Positions 1-8,070 of a stretch of 64,000 nt of DNA are shown here, one piece after another. Under the pieces are notes generated by a model, which was given only the letters and a program-made list of their open reading frames with translations, was not told where the DNA came from and did no database searches. Positions within the stretch are counted from its first letter, which is position 1; every line of letters begins with the position of its first letter. The DNA comes from an uncultured Lachnospiraceae bacterium. GTDB taxonomy: Bacteria; Bacillota; Clostridia; Lachnospirales; Lachnospiraceae. The stretch spans positions 78,934 through 142,933 of the forward strand of contig CACWQH010000002.1 in the NCBI GenBank assembly GCA_902762955.1, written 5' to 3'. The translations under genes were made by a program, and so were the position numbers.

Positions 1-1839
1 TGCAAGCTCTTCCTTGTTCATATCGGCAAGGTTACATTCATAACCGCATATTCCAAAGCTTGCCACATTGAAACGAGTCTCAAGCGGTGTGATACGAAGA
101 GTCTGATGATTAGGACATGAGGATACATGCGCACTTACCGTGGAAAGCGGATATCCGTAGCTGTAGCCCGTCTGAATATTAGCCCTGCACAAAGCATCCG
201 TATCATCACTTCCCCATATCTGAGGAAAATAGCAAAGTATTCCGAGGTCAAATCTGTTTCCTCCGGCTGCACAGCCCTCAAAGAGTATCTGTGGGAATTT
301 TTCAGTCAAGGTCTTCATACATCTGTAAAGTCCAAGCATATACCTGTGAGCTACCTCACCCTGTCTGTCCGGTGAAAGATTGCTTGAATAATAATCCGTA
401 AATGTCCTGTTCATATCCCATTTTACGTATTTGATATTGGCACTTGAAAAGACCTTACTCATAGACTCGATTATATAATCCTGTACCTCGGTTCTTCCAA
501 GGTCAAGTATTCTTTGATTACGTCCCTCCGAATGAGGCTTATCAGGTATCTGCAGCACCCAGTCAGGATGGGCTTCGTAAAGCTTGCTCTTTACATTTAC
601 CATCTCCGGCTCAACCCAGATACCGAAATCAAGATCCAACCCATTTATCTTCTTGCATATTCCCTCGAGTCCATGAGGAAGCTTTTTCTTATTGACCTCC
701 CAGTCACCAAGCGACTGTGTATCATCATCTCTTGTGCCAAACCAGCCGTCATCCATTACAAATAGCTCGATTCCAACATCTGCCGCAGCTTTGGCAAGCT
801 TAAGAAGCTTCTTCTCATTTATATCAAAATACGATGCCTCCCAGCTGTTTAAAAGCACCGGACGGATTCGATTTTTCCACTCGCCTCTTACTATATGCTC
901 ACGTACAAAGGCATGTATGTGCTGGCTCATCCCGTTAAAGCCTTCATCCGAAAATGTCATCACTGCCTCAGGTGCCTCAAATACCTCTCCCGGTGCAAGT
1001 GTAACAGAAAATGATTGCGGATTTATACCGGATACAAACCTTGTCTTTCCGTATCCGCTTACCTCGACTGCCTCATAGTGATTACCGCTGTAGATAAGGT
1101 TAAAGCCGTAGCAACAGCCACTGTTTTCATTTGTATCTGCCTTCGAAAGCATCACGAAAGGATTGGCCCTGCTGGACGAGCTTCCCGTATAAGAGGAATT
1201 AACATGCTTTCCCGCAAGCATCCTTGTATCGATTCGTCTCATCTCCCTTGTCCATGCGCCCGAAAAGGTTGTAAACATATAATCAGGAGTATCAAAATCT
1301 ATGCACATGCTTAAGATTCGTCTTACATCTATCGGCTCATCACTGTCATTAATGAGTCTGACATTTCTTGTAATTACATCTTCCTTTTCATATACATAGT
1401 AGTTCATTTCAAGGGTAAGGTTATACTGCTCATCCTTTAAAATAATTGTAAGCGTTTCTACCTCATCCTCTGCTCCGTACGAACCGGGCAATGTGTCAAA
1501 CTCTGCCTTGCCCTCTCTTTGTCTTGCTTCCTTATATACAAAATCAGAGGTATAGCTTCCGTCTGCATGAACAATCTCAACCATCGGCTCACGTATATCA
1601 CCCTTGCCGTAAGCAGACATTTCAAGGCACATATCCTCAAGCGAGTATTTCATATGCTCCTTATCATACTGATTGGTATTGCCCAAAGGAAATTCATGCT
1701 TTTCCTCTAAAGCTGCTCGGGAAAAATGTATCTTCCTTCCGTAATAATAATGCTCAAGCTGACCTGTCTCAAGCAGTCCAAAGGCATATGTGGTGTTTTT
1801 AGTATTTAATACAAAACTGTTATTAATCTGTTTAATCAT
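1..1839 (-). CDS. Alpha-galactosidase, GH36 (3' end outside window)
   Basis: Hydrolyses terminal alpha-galactosyl residues (raffinose-family or galactomannan oligosaccharides); no signal peptide, so probably cytosolic. My translation of the minus strand gives 613 codons before the left edge; GH36 enzymes are usually about 720-740 residues, so roughly the last hundred are missing. Seen: WEASYFDINE and VMDDGWFG at the barrel start, the nucleophile aspartate in KWDMNR and the acid/base aspartate in GSDDTDA. The ATG at 1839 is preferred over the in-frame ATG at 1845 because GAGGG lies 6 nt before it and directly abuts the other. It follows the GPH transporter on the same strand, which supports a galactoside-use role. 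Family assignment is firm; substrate is inferred. Confidence 0.93.
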   Translation of the reverse strand, partial: MIKQINNSFVLNTKNTTYAFGLLETGQLEHYYYGRKIHFSRAALEEKHEFPLGNTNQYDKEHMKYSLEDMCLEMSAYGKGDIREPMVEIVHADGSYTSDFVYKEARQREGKAEFDTLPGSYGAEDEVETLTIILKDEQYNLTLEMNYYVYEKEDVITRNVRLINDSDEPIDVRRILSMCIDFDTPDYMFTTFSGAWTREMRRIDTRMLAGKHVNSSYTGSSSSRANPFVMLSKADTNENSGCCYGFNLIYSGNHYEAVEVSGYGKTRFVSGINPQSFSVTLAPGEVFEAPEAVMTFSDEGFNGMSQHIHAFVREHIVRGEWKNRIRPVLLNSWEASYFDINEKKLLKLAKAAADVGIELFVMDDGWFGTRDDDTQSLGDWEVNKKKLPHGLEGICKKINGLDLDFGIWVEPEMVNVKSKLYEAHPDWVLQIPDKPHSEGRNQRILDLGRTEVQDYIIESMSKVFSSANIKYVKWDMNRTFTDYYSSNLSPDRQGEVAHRYMLGLYRCMKTLTEKFPQILFEGCAAGGNRFDLGILCYFPQIWGSDDTDALCRANIQTGYSYGYPLSTVSAHVSSCPNHQTLRITPLETRFNVASFGICGYECNLADMNKEELA

Positions 1840-1920
1840 AAGCATCCCTCATACATTATTAACTATTTTAATTAAACGAAAAATTATATAATCAAATTAT
1901 ATAATACAAGGAAAAGCATC

Positions 1921-1980
1921 ATCCCATATGTCACATATAATCGAATATAAGAACAACACTATCCCATAAGTCACATATAA
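1921..1980. repeat. Pair of 20-nt direct repeats
   Basis: The 20 bases at 1921-1940 recur at 1961-1980 with one mismatch (ATCCCATA-T/A-GTCACATATAA), a 40-nt period. The second copy runs into an imperfect hairpin (TATAAGTG 1976-1983 with CACTTATA 2011-2018). It lies between the transporter stop and the alpha-galactosidase start. It could be a tandem operator or a processing site; there is no T-run, so it is not a standard terminator. Confidence 0.55.
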
Positions 1981-2026
1981 GTGAGTATGAAAGCGCATAG
2001 CCTTCACACCCACTTATACTTATTAT

Positions 2027-3814
2027 TTATTGCTTATTCTTCAAAGTATCTGTTATCTCCTCAAGCTTTCTCTCATCAAGGATATACTTCTTTCTGAAAA
2101 GTATGATTGCGATAATCATTCCAAATATAGGAAGAAGTGTCATGGTAAGTCTTAAGATAAGAAGTGAGCTTCCGCCTACTGCAGTCTTTGCAGCACCTAC
2201 AGTAGTTGTATCGTTACTTAAGTTACTTATGCTAAGGCAGATAGAAGCAACAAGTGCAGCTATACCTGATGCAAGCTTAACCACGAAGGTCTGCATTGAA
2301 AAGATTACGCTCTCATCACGTCTGCCGTTTTTAAGCTCACCGTAATCAACGGTATTAGCCAGGAAGATTGTAACAAGTACATTAAGTATACCAACTGCTG
2401 CCATTATGAAAAATCCCGGTATAAGGAACGGATATACACTGCTTGTGCCTGAAAGTGCCATTACAAGAAGTACTATATAACCGGATATTGAAGCGATAAC
2501 AGCTATATTAAATATCTTAATTGTAGTAAAGAATTTACGAAGGAGCGGGAACATTATCATCATCGCAAGTATCTGTATAGCACCCGCAAATGTATTGAAT
2601 AATGTATAATTTCCCTGCCAGTTCGAACCTGCAAGATCATACTTAAAGAAGTAAATCAAAAGGTTCGAAGTAATGTAAGTCGCAACATTTATAAGAACTA
2701 TGGTTATAACTATTGTCATAGCCTGGTCGTTTTGGATAAGTGCCTTAAACATCTCGCCTATACCTGCTGTCTGCATATCTGCTGTTGATTTCTCCTTGAT
2801 ACCAAGGCAGGTAATAACTATAAATACTACAAAGATTATAGCTACTATAAGTGAGAAATATTTGAAACCGTATCTCTCAACCTCCTTGGTTGAAGTAAAC
2901 TCGCCGGTAAGACTTGAAAGTCCACCGTCCTTATCAAGCTTTGCATATAATTCAGAATCTACATAAACCTTAAGCTCTGTATAGGTTGAACCCTCCTTAA
3001 GTCCGGTTTCAAGAATTGATGTTGAATTATCAGCATCGAGCTTTACATCATCAAAATTAAGCTCATACTTTGAATTGCTTCCGGTATATTTTAAAGTTTT
3101 GTCTTCAGTACTCTCAAATAAATCCTTAAACTCATCACTGTTTGCGGTTACGGAAATAACGATACCGTCTGTAATGCTTATTTCATTTCCGGTTGCAGCA
3201 TCCTGGTCATCTATCTCGATTATATTTACCGATACGCCGCCAACCTCTGAGCTGTACTGCATAGTCATCTTATCAGTATTCTTATCGGACACTGCGGTAC
3301 CGATTGCAGTCACTGCCATAACAGTGATTATAGTAACAATTGCCGACCCCACACCGGCACAGCTTCTTGCAAGTGCGGAAAGCCCTTCACGTTCCTTACC
3401 GCCCTCTGTGAATGCAGGAATCATTGACCAGTAAGGTATATCCATCATAGTATAGGTAACACCCCAGAGGATATAGGTTACTGCCGCATATGCTACAAGT
3501 CCGCTTCCGTTAAGTGACGGTGGTGCGGAAAACATCAGGAACAGAATTACTGCATTAGTAATTGTACCGATCAAGAGCCATGGTCTGAACTTGCCCCATC
3601 TCGTCTTTGTCTTTGCAACAACTATACCCATAATCGGATCATTAAATGCATCAAATATTCTTGCTACTAGGAGGATAACACCCATCGCAATCGCACTTAC
3701 TCCGAGGATATCCTGATAATAATACAGTATATAGCTTGCAGAAAGCATATAGACCATATCTTTTCCTACGGCACCAAGACCGTAAGCAACTTTTTCCTTA
3801 GCTGTTAATCTCAT
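2027..3814 (-). CDS. GPH-family sugar:cation symporter with extracellular insertion
   Basis: Probable importer of a galactoside, of the glycoside-pentoside-hexuronide (MelB-like) family. The GPH signatures are visible: FNDPIMG near residue 57 and MDIPYWSMIPAFT near 124-136. At 595 residues it is about 130 longer than the usual 450-480. The excess lies at about 175-312, between the predicted fifth and sixth membrane helices, a loop placed outside the cell in MelB topology; it is polar, acidic and beta-prone. The C-terminal half has the usual six helices. Sits between GH2 and GH36 genes on the same strand, so the substrate is probably a galactoside, which is inference. Confidence 0.9.
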   Translation of the reverse strand: MRLTAKEKVAYGLGAVGKDMVYMLSASYILYYYQDILGVSAIAMGVILLVARIFDAFNDPIMGIVVAKTKTRWGKFRPWLLIGTITNAVILFLMFSAPPSLNGSGLVAYAAVTYILWGVTYTMMDIPYWSMIPAFTEGGKEREGLSALARSCAGVGSAIVTIITVMAVTAIGTAVSDKNTDKMTMQYSSEVGGVSVNIIEIDDQDAATGNEISITDGIVISVTANSDEFKDLFESTEDKTLKYTGSNSKYELNFDDVKLDADNSTSILETGLKEGSTYTELKVYVDSELYAKLDKDGGLSSLTGEFTSTKEVERYGFKYFSLIVAIIFVVFIVITCLGIKEKSTADMQTAGIGEMFKALIQNDQAMTIVITIVLINVATYITSNLLIYFFKYDLAGSNWQGNYTLFNTFAGAIQILAMMIMFPLLRKFFTTIKIFNIAVIASISGYIVLLVMALSGTSSVYPFLIPGFFIMAAVGILNVLVTIFLANTVDYGELKNGRRDESVIFSMQTFVVKLASGIAALVASICLSISNLSNDTTTVGAAKTAVGGSSLLILRLTMTLLPIFGMIIAIILFRKKYILDERKLEEITDTLKNKQ

Positions 3815-3842
3815 CTTATCTCTTCCTTTCTTCTTTTACTCC

Positions 3843-3929
3843 GGTTCTTGTATACACATTTTCAAGTACACGCATGGCACGCTGCCGCTTAACGCCATGC
3901 TTAGCACTTAAAATGTGTATGCAAGAACC
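3843..3929. repeat. Long imperfect inverted repeat (87 nt) between GH2 and transporter
   Basis: Arms 3843-3877 and 3894-3929 are complementary over about 35 positions with a few mismatches; the outermost 8 bases (GGTTCTTG / CAAGAACC) and the block ATACACATTTT pair perfectly, and GCATGGC/GCCATGC closes a loop of about 15 nt. No T-run follows on either strand, so a messenger-stability or processing hairpin, or a small MITE-like palindrome, fits better than a terminator. Confidence 0.7.
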
Positions 3930-3963
3930 TCCTCGATATAATATACTTAAATGAATCGCTAAT

Positions 3964-6393
3964 CTAAATATTAATTGTGAATTCTATGTCAACTGTCTTA
4001 GCCTGCGGTGCCTTAACCTTAAGCTTTGCCTTACCGGCTTTTCCGAGAGTTTTAATATATGTTCCTCCCATACCACCGGAAAGTGCGACTGTCTTTGGTC
4101 CGATTATCTCTGCATCGCCCTTAACATCAAAGGTTACCACATCATTGAAGTAAGGTAAGATATTGCCAAATTCATCTACTGCCTTAACTCTTACGGCTGC
4201 TACATCATAGCTATGCTCCTCACATAAATCTGTATGGTCACAGGTAACCTCAAGTGAAACCTTGGTCATAGCCTTTCTTTCGATTGTCTTTACAATCTCG
4301 CCATCCTTTATCGCCTCAAATTTGTAAACTGTCGACTCACCGCCCCAGTTACCGATGTACTTTCCGTAGAGATCTACTGCCTGCTGCTGGGTCATATGGT
4401 ATTTGAGCATAAGCTTTCCTGCCTTAAGGTACATGGCCTTGGTAAGTCCGTAAAGTCCAACCTTGGCAGTTGCATTTAAAAGAGCCTTAACATCCTCGGC
4501 CTGCTTATGAGGCATACCGGTTTCTTCCTCCAAAGCGCTACCGATAAAATCATCTATGCGGATAGGCACATGCTTTAAATTCTTATATGGAGAATTCTCC
4601 GAAGTGTATTCCTTTATAAATTTATCATTTTTATACATCTTAACACTGTCAGCGTTTGTGAAAATGTATATATCACCCATATTTCCGCCCGGATGCTCAC
4701 CTATATCCATGGTTGAACTAACCTCAAGTACAGGTGTCTCATCCTGCTGGCTTGCATAAACTGCCGATGCAAGCTTTGGATTACGGAACATATCCATAAC
4801 ACCATGATAGCAGATTCTGTCGCCGCTTCCGAAATCCTTGTGGGTATTGTAATCAAACATACACCATCCGAAGCTTCCTGTTATATCCTCCTGACCTGCT
4901 ACCTCATCAAGTACATTTGCATGTCTTAATGCATGCTCAAGTCTGTGCTCCTCCCAGTCAAACGGCTTTGTCGGATACATATGTCCGTTATACTCACTTA
5001 TAAGATAAGGCTTGCTCATATCGGAGGTTACATCCTTCTTTGCATCACAGCCCTTGTGCTTGCCATCATGTAAGAAATCGTTGTAGGTAAATACATCCTC
5101 CTGGAAGATCCCCTTCTTGTAGCAGCGTACACCGCCTGTCTGTCTGGTTGGATCGAGCTTATGAGCCTCCTCATTGGTTCTTGCATAAAACTCCTCGTCA
5201 TCCTTTGACTCATTTATTCTTACACCCCAGATAATGATTGAGGTATGATTTCTGTACTGCTTAATCATGTCCTTTACATTTTCCACAGCCTGATTCTTCC
5301 ACTCTTCATCTCCTATATGCTGCCAGCCCGGGAACTCCGTAAATACCATAAGTCCTATCTCATCGCATCTGTCAAGGAAATAATGTGACTGCGGATAATG
5401 TGAGGTACGAACCGCATTTACTCCAAGTTCGTTTTTAAGAATATCCGCATCATTTACCTGCATGGACTTAGGCATCGCATATCCTACATAAGGATAGCAC
5501 TGATGTCTGTTAAGTCCCCTTATCTTTATCTTTCTGCCGTTTAAATAAAATCCGTCATTCTTAAATATTGCCTTTCTATATCCAAATGTCACAAGCTTTT
5601 CATCTATTACTTCACCGTTTTCAATAAGCTCAGTCTTAAGCTCATAAAGCGCCGGATTATTTATATCCCAAAGGCAAACCTCACCGGTCTGGTAAGCTGT
5701 TTCTTCTACATTTTCTATATCAGTTATTATGAGCTCTCCAACTTCCTTAAATTCTGTCTCACCCTTTTTTTTGATGTACTGCTTAAGCCTTTGTCCTGCC
5801 TTTGCATTTACAATTGTATAATCTGAACAAACTGCTGATTTCTTGGTTATATCTGCTGCAAGCTCCTCTGAATAGCTTGGTGTAGCAATCTTAGTTGTAA
5901 CAAATATATCCTCTATATAACTATTATTCTTTATATCAATATATACATCTCTGTAGATACCGCCATAGGTCATGTAATCAACCACATATCCAAACGGAGG
6001 TACATTTAAGGTTTCATTGCTGTCAACCTTTACCACAAGCTTATTGGTCTTGCCATATATAAACTCCTTACTTATATCCAGTGTAAATGCTGTGTATCCG
6101 CAGCTGTGCTTTCCTATCTCCTTACCGTTAAGGTAAACCGTACTCTCATGTGCCGCACCGTCTATGGTAAGTAATACCGTCTTTCCTTCCCATGCCTTAT
6201 CTGCCTCAAGTTCCTTTACATATCCACTTACCATCTGGTAAATGTGTTCATCAAAATAATGAAACGGTGTCTCCTTGCAGGTATGTGGGAGACGTACTGT
6301 CTCAAGCTTTGCCACGTCATAATCCTCTGCAAGCAGGTCCTCGTTAAAATCACCGGTAAATTTCCAATCATCATTGATATAAATTCTTGACAT
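3964..6393 (-). CDS. Glycoside hydrolase family 2 (beta-galactosidase type)
   Basis: Retaining beta-glycosidase of 809 residues, no signal peptide, so intracellular. Domain order: N-terminal jelly-roll (about 1-155, with MTYGGIYRDV typical of GH2), immunoglobulin-like domain (to about 280), TIM barrel (about 285-580), then C-terminal beta domains. Seen: RGLNRHQ at 292-298, RTSHYP at 329-334, the acid/base glutamate E395 in RINES and the nucleophile E467 in LISEYNG. Lies 15 nt after the TetR stop and before a GPH symporter, so probably hydrolyses the imported galactoside. Beta-galactosidase is likely, but beta-glucuronidase or another GH2 activity cannot be excluded. Confidence 0.92.
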   Translation of the reverse strand: MSRIYINDDWKFTGDFNEDLLAEDYDVAKLETVRLPHTCKETPFHYFDEHIYQMVSGYVKELEADKAWEGKTVLLTIDGAAHESTVYLNGKEIGKHSCGYTAFTLDISKEFIYGKTNKLVVKVDSNETLNVPPFGYVVDYMTYGGIYRDVYIDIKNNSYIEDIFVTTKIATPSYSEELAADITKKSAVCSDYTIVNAKAGQRLKQYIKKKGETEFKEVGELIITDIENVEETAYQTGEVCLWDINNPALYELKTELIENGEVIDEKLVTFGYRKAIFKNDGFYLNGRKIKIRGLNRHQCYPYVGYAMPKSMQVNDADILKNELGVNAVRTSHYPQSHYFLDRCDEIGLMVFTEFPGWQHIGDEEWKNQAVENVKDMIKQYRNHTSIIIWGVRINESKDDEEFYARTNEEAHKLDPTRQTGGVRCYKKGIFQEDVFTYNDFLHDGKHKGCDAKKDVTSDMSKPYLISEYNGHMYPTKPFDWEEHRLEHALRHANVLDEVAGQEDITGSFGWCMFDYNTHKDFGSGDRICYHGVMDMFRNPKLASAVYASQQDETPVLEVSSTMDIGEHPGGNMGDIYIFTNADSVKMYKNDKFIKEYTSENSPYKNLKHVPIRIDDFIGSALEEETGMPHKQAEDVKALLNATAKVGLYGLTKAMYLKAGKLMLKYHMTQQQAVDLYGKYIGNWGGESTVYKFEAIKDGEIVKTIERKAMTKVSLEVTCDHTDLCEEHSYDVAAVRVKAVDEFGNILPYFNDVVTFDVKGDAEIIGPKTVALSGGMGGTYIKTLGKAGKAKLKVKAPQAKTVDIEFTINI

Positions 6394-6408
6394 TCTGTAA
6401 ACCTCCTA

Positions 6409-6966
6409 TTATTTTTCTAAACCCTTCATAATAATATCCACAACCTCATTTAATGCATCCTGATAGGTTATCTTATTTTTAAGTAACACATCCCGGTTGT
6501 AAAACTGCTCCCATGATGCCTCAAGCATCATCTTAACTATGCTTATATTTACCTGTCTTATGCTTCCTTCTTTAATTCCTCTTTCGATCAGCTCTATCGT
6601 GCTTTCCCATCCGGTTTCAAGCCTATGTGCCACATGCCTGTATATGTTTGGATATTTATCTCTAAGCTGATATAAGTTTTCGTAATTTACATCCTTATAC
6701 CCATCCGGCATAACCGTCAGTACCGCTCTTAGTTTATCTACGGTTCCCAGTGACATATCCCTAAGAATTCTCTCCTCGCCCTCCTTTGCCGCATCAAATA
6801 AATAATCAACTGCTGCAAGTGAAAGTTCTTCCTTATCTTTAAAGATTGTATAAATGGTTTTTTTGCTCATCGAAAGCTCTTTTGCAATATCGTCCATGGT
6901 AAACTTCAGCCCTTTTTGGTTAAATGCCTTTATCGCGGCCTCCAAAACAGCCTCTCTTACCTCCAT
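6409..6966 (-). CDS. TetR/AcrR-family transcriptional regulator
   Basis: One-component repressor candidate of 185 residues. The N-terminal helix-turn-helix is typical (FTMDDIAKELSMSKKTIYTIFKDKEEL, given in parts: FTMDDIA, LSMSKKTIYTIF). The ATG at 6966 has AGGTGA about 8 nt upstream; a longer reading from GTG at 6978 would overlap that site and is less likely. The C-terminal ligand domain is not assignable. First gene of the cluster with GH2, GPH symporter and GH36, so it probably controls them. Two GAAACT-N14-AGTTTC sites upstream (7041-7066, 7100-7125) are the likely operators. Confidence 0.9.
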   Translation of the reverse strand: MEVREAVLEAAIKAFNQKGLKFTMDDIAKELSMSKKTIYTIFKDKEELSLAAVDYLFDAAKEGEERILRDMSLGTVDKLRAVLTVMPDGYKDVNYENLYQLRDKYPNIYRHVAHRLETGWESTIELIERGIKEGSIRQVNISIVKMMLEASWEQFYNRDVLLKNKITYQDALNEVVDIIMKGLEK

Positions 6967-7040
6967 AACCGCTATCACCTCAATTCTTTTGGGAAATTCT
7001 TCTTTGTGTGTAATTATTTATATTTTCTTATACGTCCTCG

Positions 7041-7066
7041 GAAACTAAATTTGTTCTTTCAGTTTC
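7041..7066. promoter_or_regulatory. Inverted repeat, candidate TetR operator 1
   Basis: GAAACT (7041-7046), 14-nt spacer, AGTTTC (7061-7066). The same arms and the same 14-nt spacer recur 59 bp away at 7100-7125. Placed between the divergent tetR and lipoprotein genes. Symmetric arms and duplicate spacing argue for a dimeric regulator; the TetR product next door is the obvious candidate (inference). Confidence 0.6.
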
Positions 7067-7099
7067 CTCAATTGTAACATCTATATGGAGTTCACACAA

Positions 7100-7125
7100 G
7101 AAACTAATTCCACAAAAAAAGTTTC
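7100..7125. promoter_or_regulatory. Inverted repeat, candidate TetR operator 2
   Basis: GAAACT (7100-7105), 14-nt spacer, AGTTTC (7120-7125), identical in arms and spacing to the site at 7041-7066. The 59-bp offset is about 5.6 helical turns, so the two sites would lie on roughly opposite faces of the helix. Confidence 0.6.
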
Positions 7126-7181
7126 CAATCGTTGTGCAATTTGACGAATTTACATAAATTCTTTTAAAATAATTTGATTAT

Positions 7182-7210
7182 TTGCACAAATTGATATAAG
7201 GTGCTATAAT
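7182..7210 (+). promoter_or_regulatory. Promoter of the lipoprotein gene
   Basis: TTGCAC (7182-7187), exactly 17 nt, then TATAAT (7205-7210). A GGGGAG ribosome binding site and ATG follow at 7245. Fits sigma-A consensus closely. Confidence 0.75.
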
Positions 7211-7244
7211 TACGAAGAAAATATATAAAGGGGAGAATCCAAAT

Positions 7245-7646
7245 ATGGAAAGATTAAGAAAAAATTATTTTATTTTAGTTGTATTTTTACTTATTGTTAT
7301 GTGCATCATCGGTGCATGCGGTAAAAAAGAAAACTCCGATGAAATTTCAATCACGTCCAATTGGAAGTTGGTCAGCTTTACTGTAAATGGAGAGAAAACA
7401 GAAGTAAAAGATGGCTTTGACTCATCCTTATATCCTACATTTAGTTGTCCGGATGGAGTTAATTGTGTGGTTTCAAATGGAAAAGAAGGTCATCACGGCA
7501 CTATCGAAGAAGTGGACGGCAAATACATGATTACCTTTGACGGATCATCCATAGTAGGCATGGAAGGAACCATATCAGGTAATACGTTGACTCTGGTAAA
7601 TCCAAAAGGGACAGTTGAAATGGTATTTACTACAGAAGAAAAATGA
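7245..7646 (+). CDS. Small secreted lipoprotein, lipocalin-like
   Basis: A 133-residue protein with a positively charged start (MERLRKN), a hydrophobic stretch at 8-23 and a lipobox ending in C25 (IIGAC), so it should be lipid-anchored outside the membrane. The mature part has WKLVSFTVNGEKTEV followed by beta-strand-like segments and GTISGNTLTLV, the pattern of small lipocalin-like or META-type domains of about 100 residues; the exact family is uncertain. It has its own promoter and ends at a bidirectional terminator. Nothing in the neighbourhood fixes a function. Confidence 0.8.
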   Translation: MERLRKNYFILVVFLLIVMCIIGACGKKENSDEISITSNWKLVSFTVNGEKTEVKDGFDSSLYPTFSCPDGVNCVVSNGKEGHHGTIEEVDGKYMITFDGSSIVGMEGTISGNTLTLVNPKGTVEMVFTTEEK

Positions 7647-7665
7647 TATTTATAATTTTAAAAGC

Positions 7666-7700
7666 AAAAAACGATGCACCGCTTGAAGTGCATCGTTTTT
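7666..7700. terminator. Bidirectional intrinsic terminator
   Basis: Perfect 9-bp stem ACGATGCAC (7671-7679) / GTGCATCGT (7688-7696) with an A-run on the left and a T-run on the right. It ends the plus-strand lipoprotein gene and the minus-strand PRTase-DprA-MIF operon, which converge here. Confidence 0.9.
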
Positions 7701-7708
7701 ATACTTAA

Positions 7709-8050
7709 CTAGAAGTTTCCGCCGTTCCAGCCCCAATCCTTTGTGCTTATGTAAGAAACATACACATTTCTTGCCGGTATATCCAGCTCTTCCTCAAATA
7801 TATTGCATATCGCAGCTGTAAGTCTGTCATACGCATCCGAAGAAGCATTTCCGAAAATTCTCACTGCAACATAAGCTCCCTTTTCAAGCTTATTTCCCGC
7901 CATGTATAAGCTATACTCATCCTCAAATCCAACCATTAGAAAGCTTTCAGGCTTTCCGATGATGGATATTTCTTTTCCCAATCTTGATTTGATAATCTCT
8001 CTTTTTTCTTCCGATACCTTAAGTGTTATCTTTGAATCAATAAATGGCAT
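7709..8050 (-). CDS. MIF-like tautomerase (macrophage migration inhibitory factor family)
   Basis: Protein of 113 residues, the usual MIF subunit length. Proline follows the initiator methionine (MPFIDSK), giving the N-terminal catalytic proline of the tautomerase superfamily after methionine removal. The C-terminus has the MIF-type pattern NVYVSYISTKDWGWNGGNF (NVYVSYI, DWGWNG). Expected to form a trimer with phenylpyruvate/dopachrome-type tautomerase activity; the physiological substrate is unknown. No signal peptide. Starts 20 nt after the dprA-like stop with AAGGAGGG in the gap, so it is the third gene of the SOS-box operon. Family is clear; role is not. Confidence 0.85.
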   Translation of the reverse strand: MPFIDSKITLKVSEEKREIIKSRLGKEISIIGKPESFLMVGFEDEYSLYMAGNKLEKGAYVAVRIFGNASSDAYDRLTAAICNIFEEELDIPARNVYVSYISTKDWGWNGGNF

Positions 8051-8070
8051 GGTTTTGCCCTCCTTTTTAA

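Noticed and set aside
1976-2018. Terminator after the transporter
   Set aside because: Stem is imperfect and no T-run follows on the minus strand.
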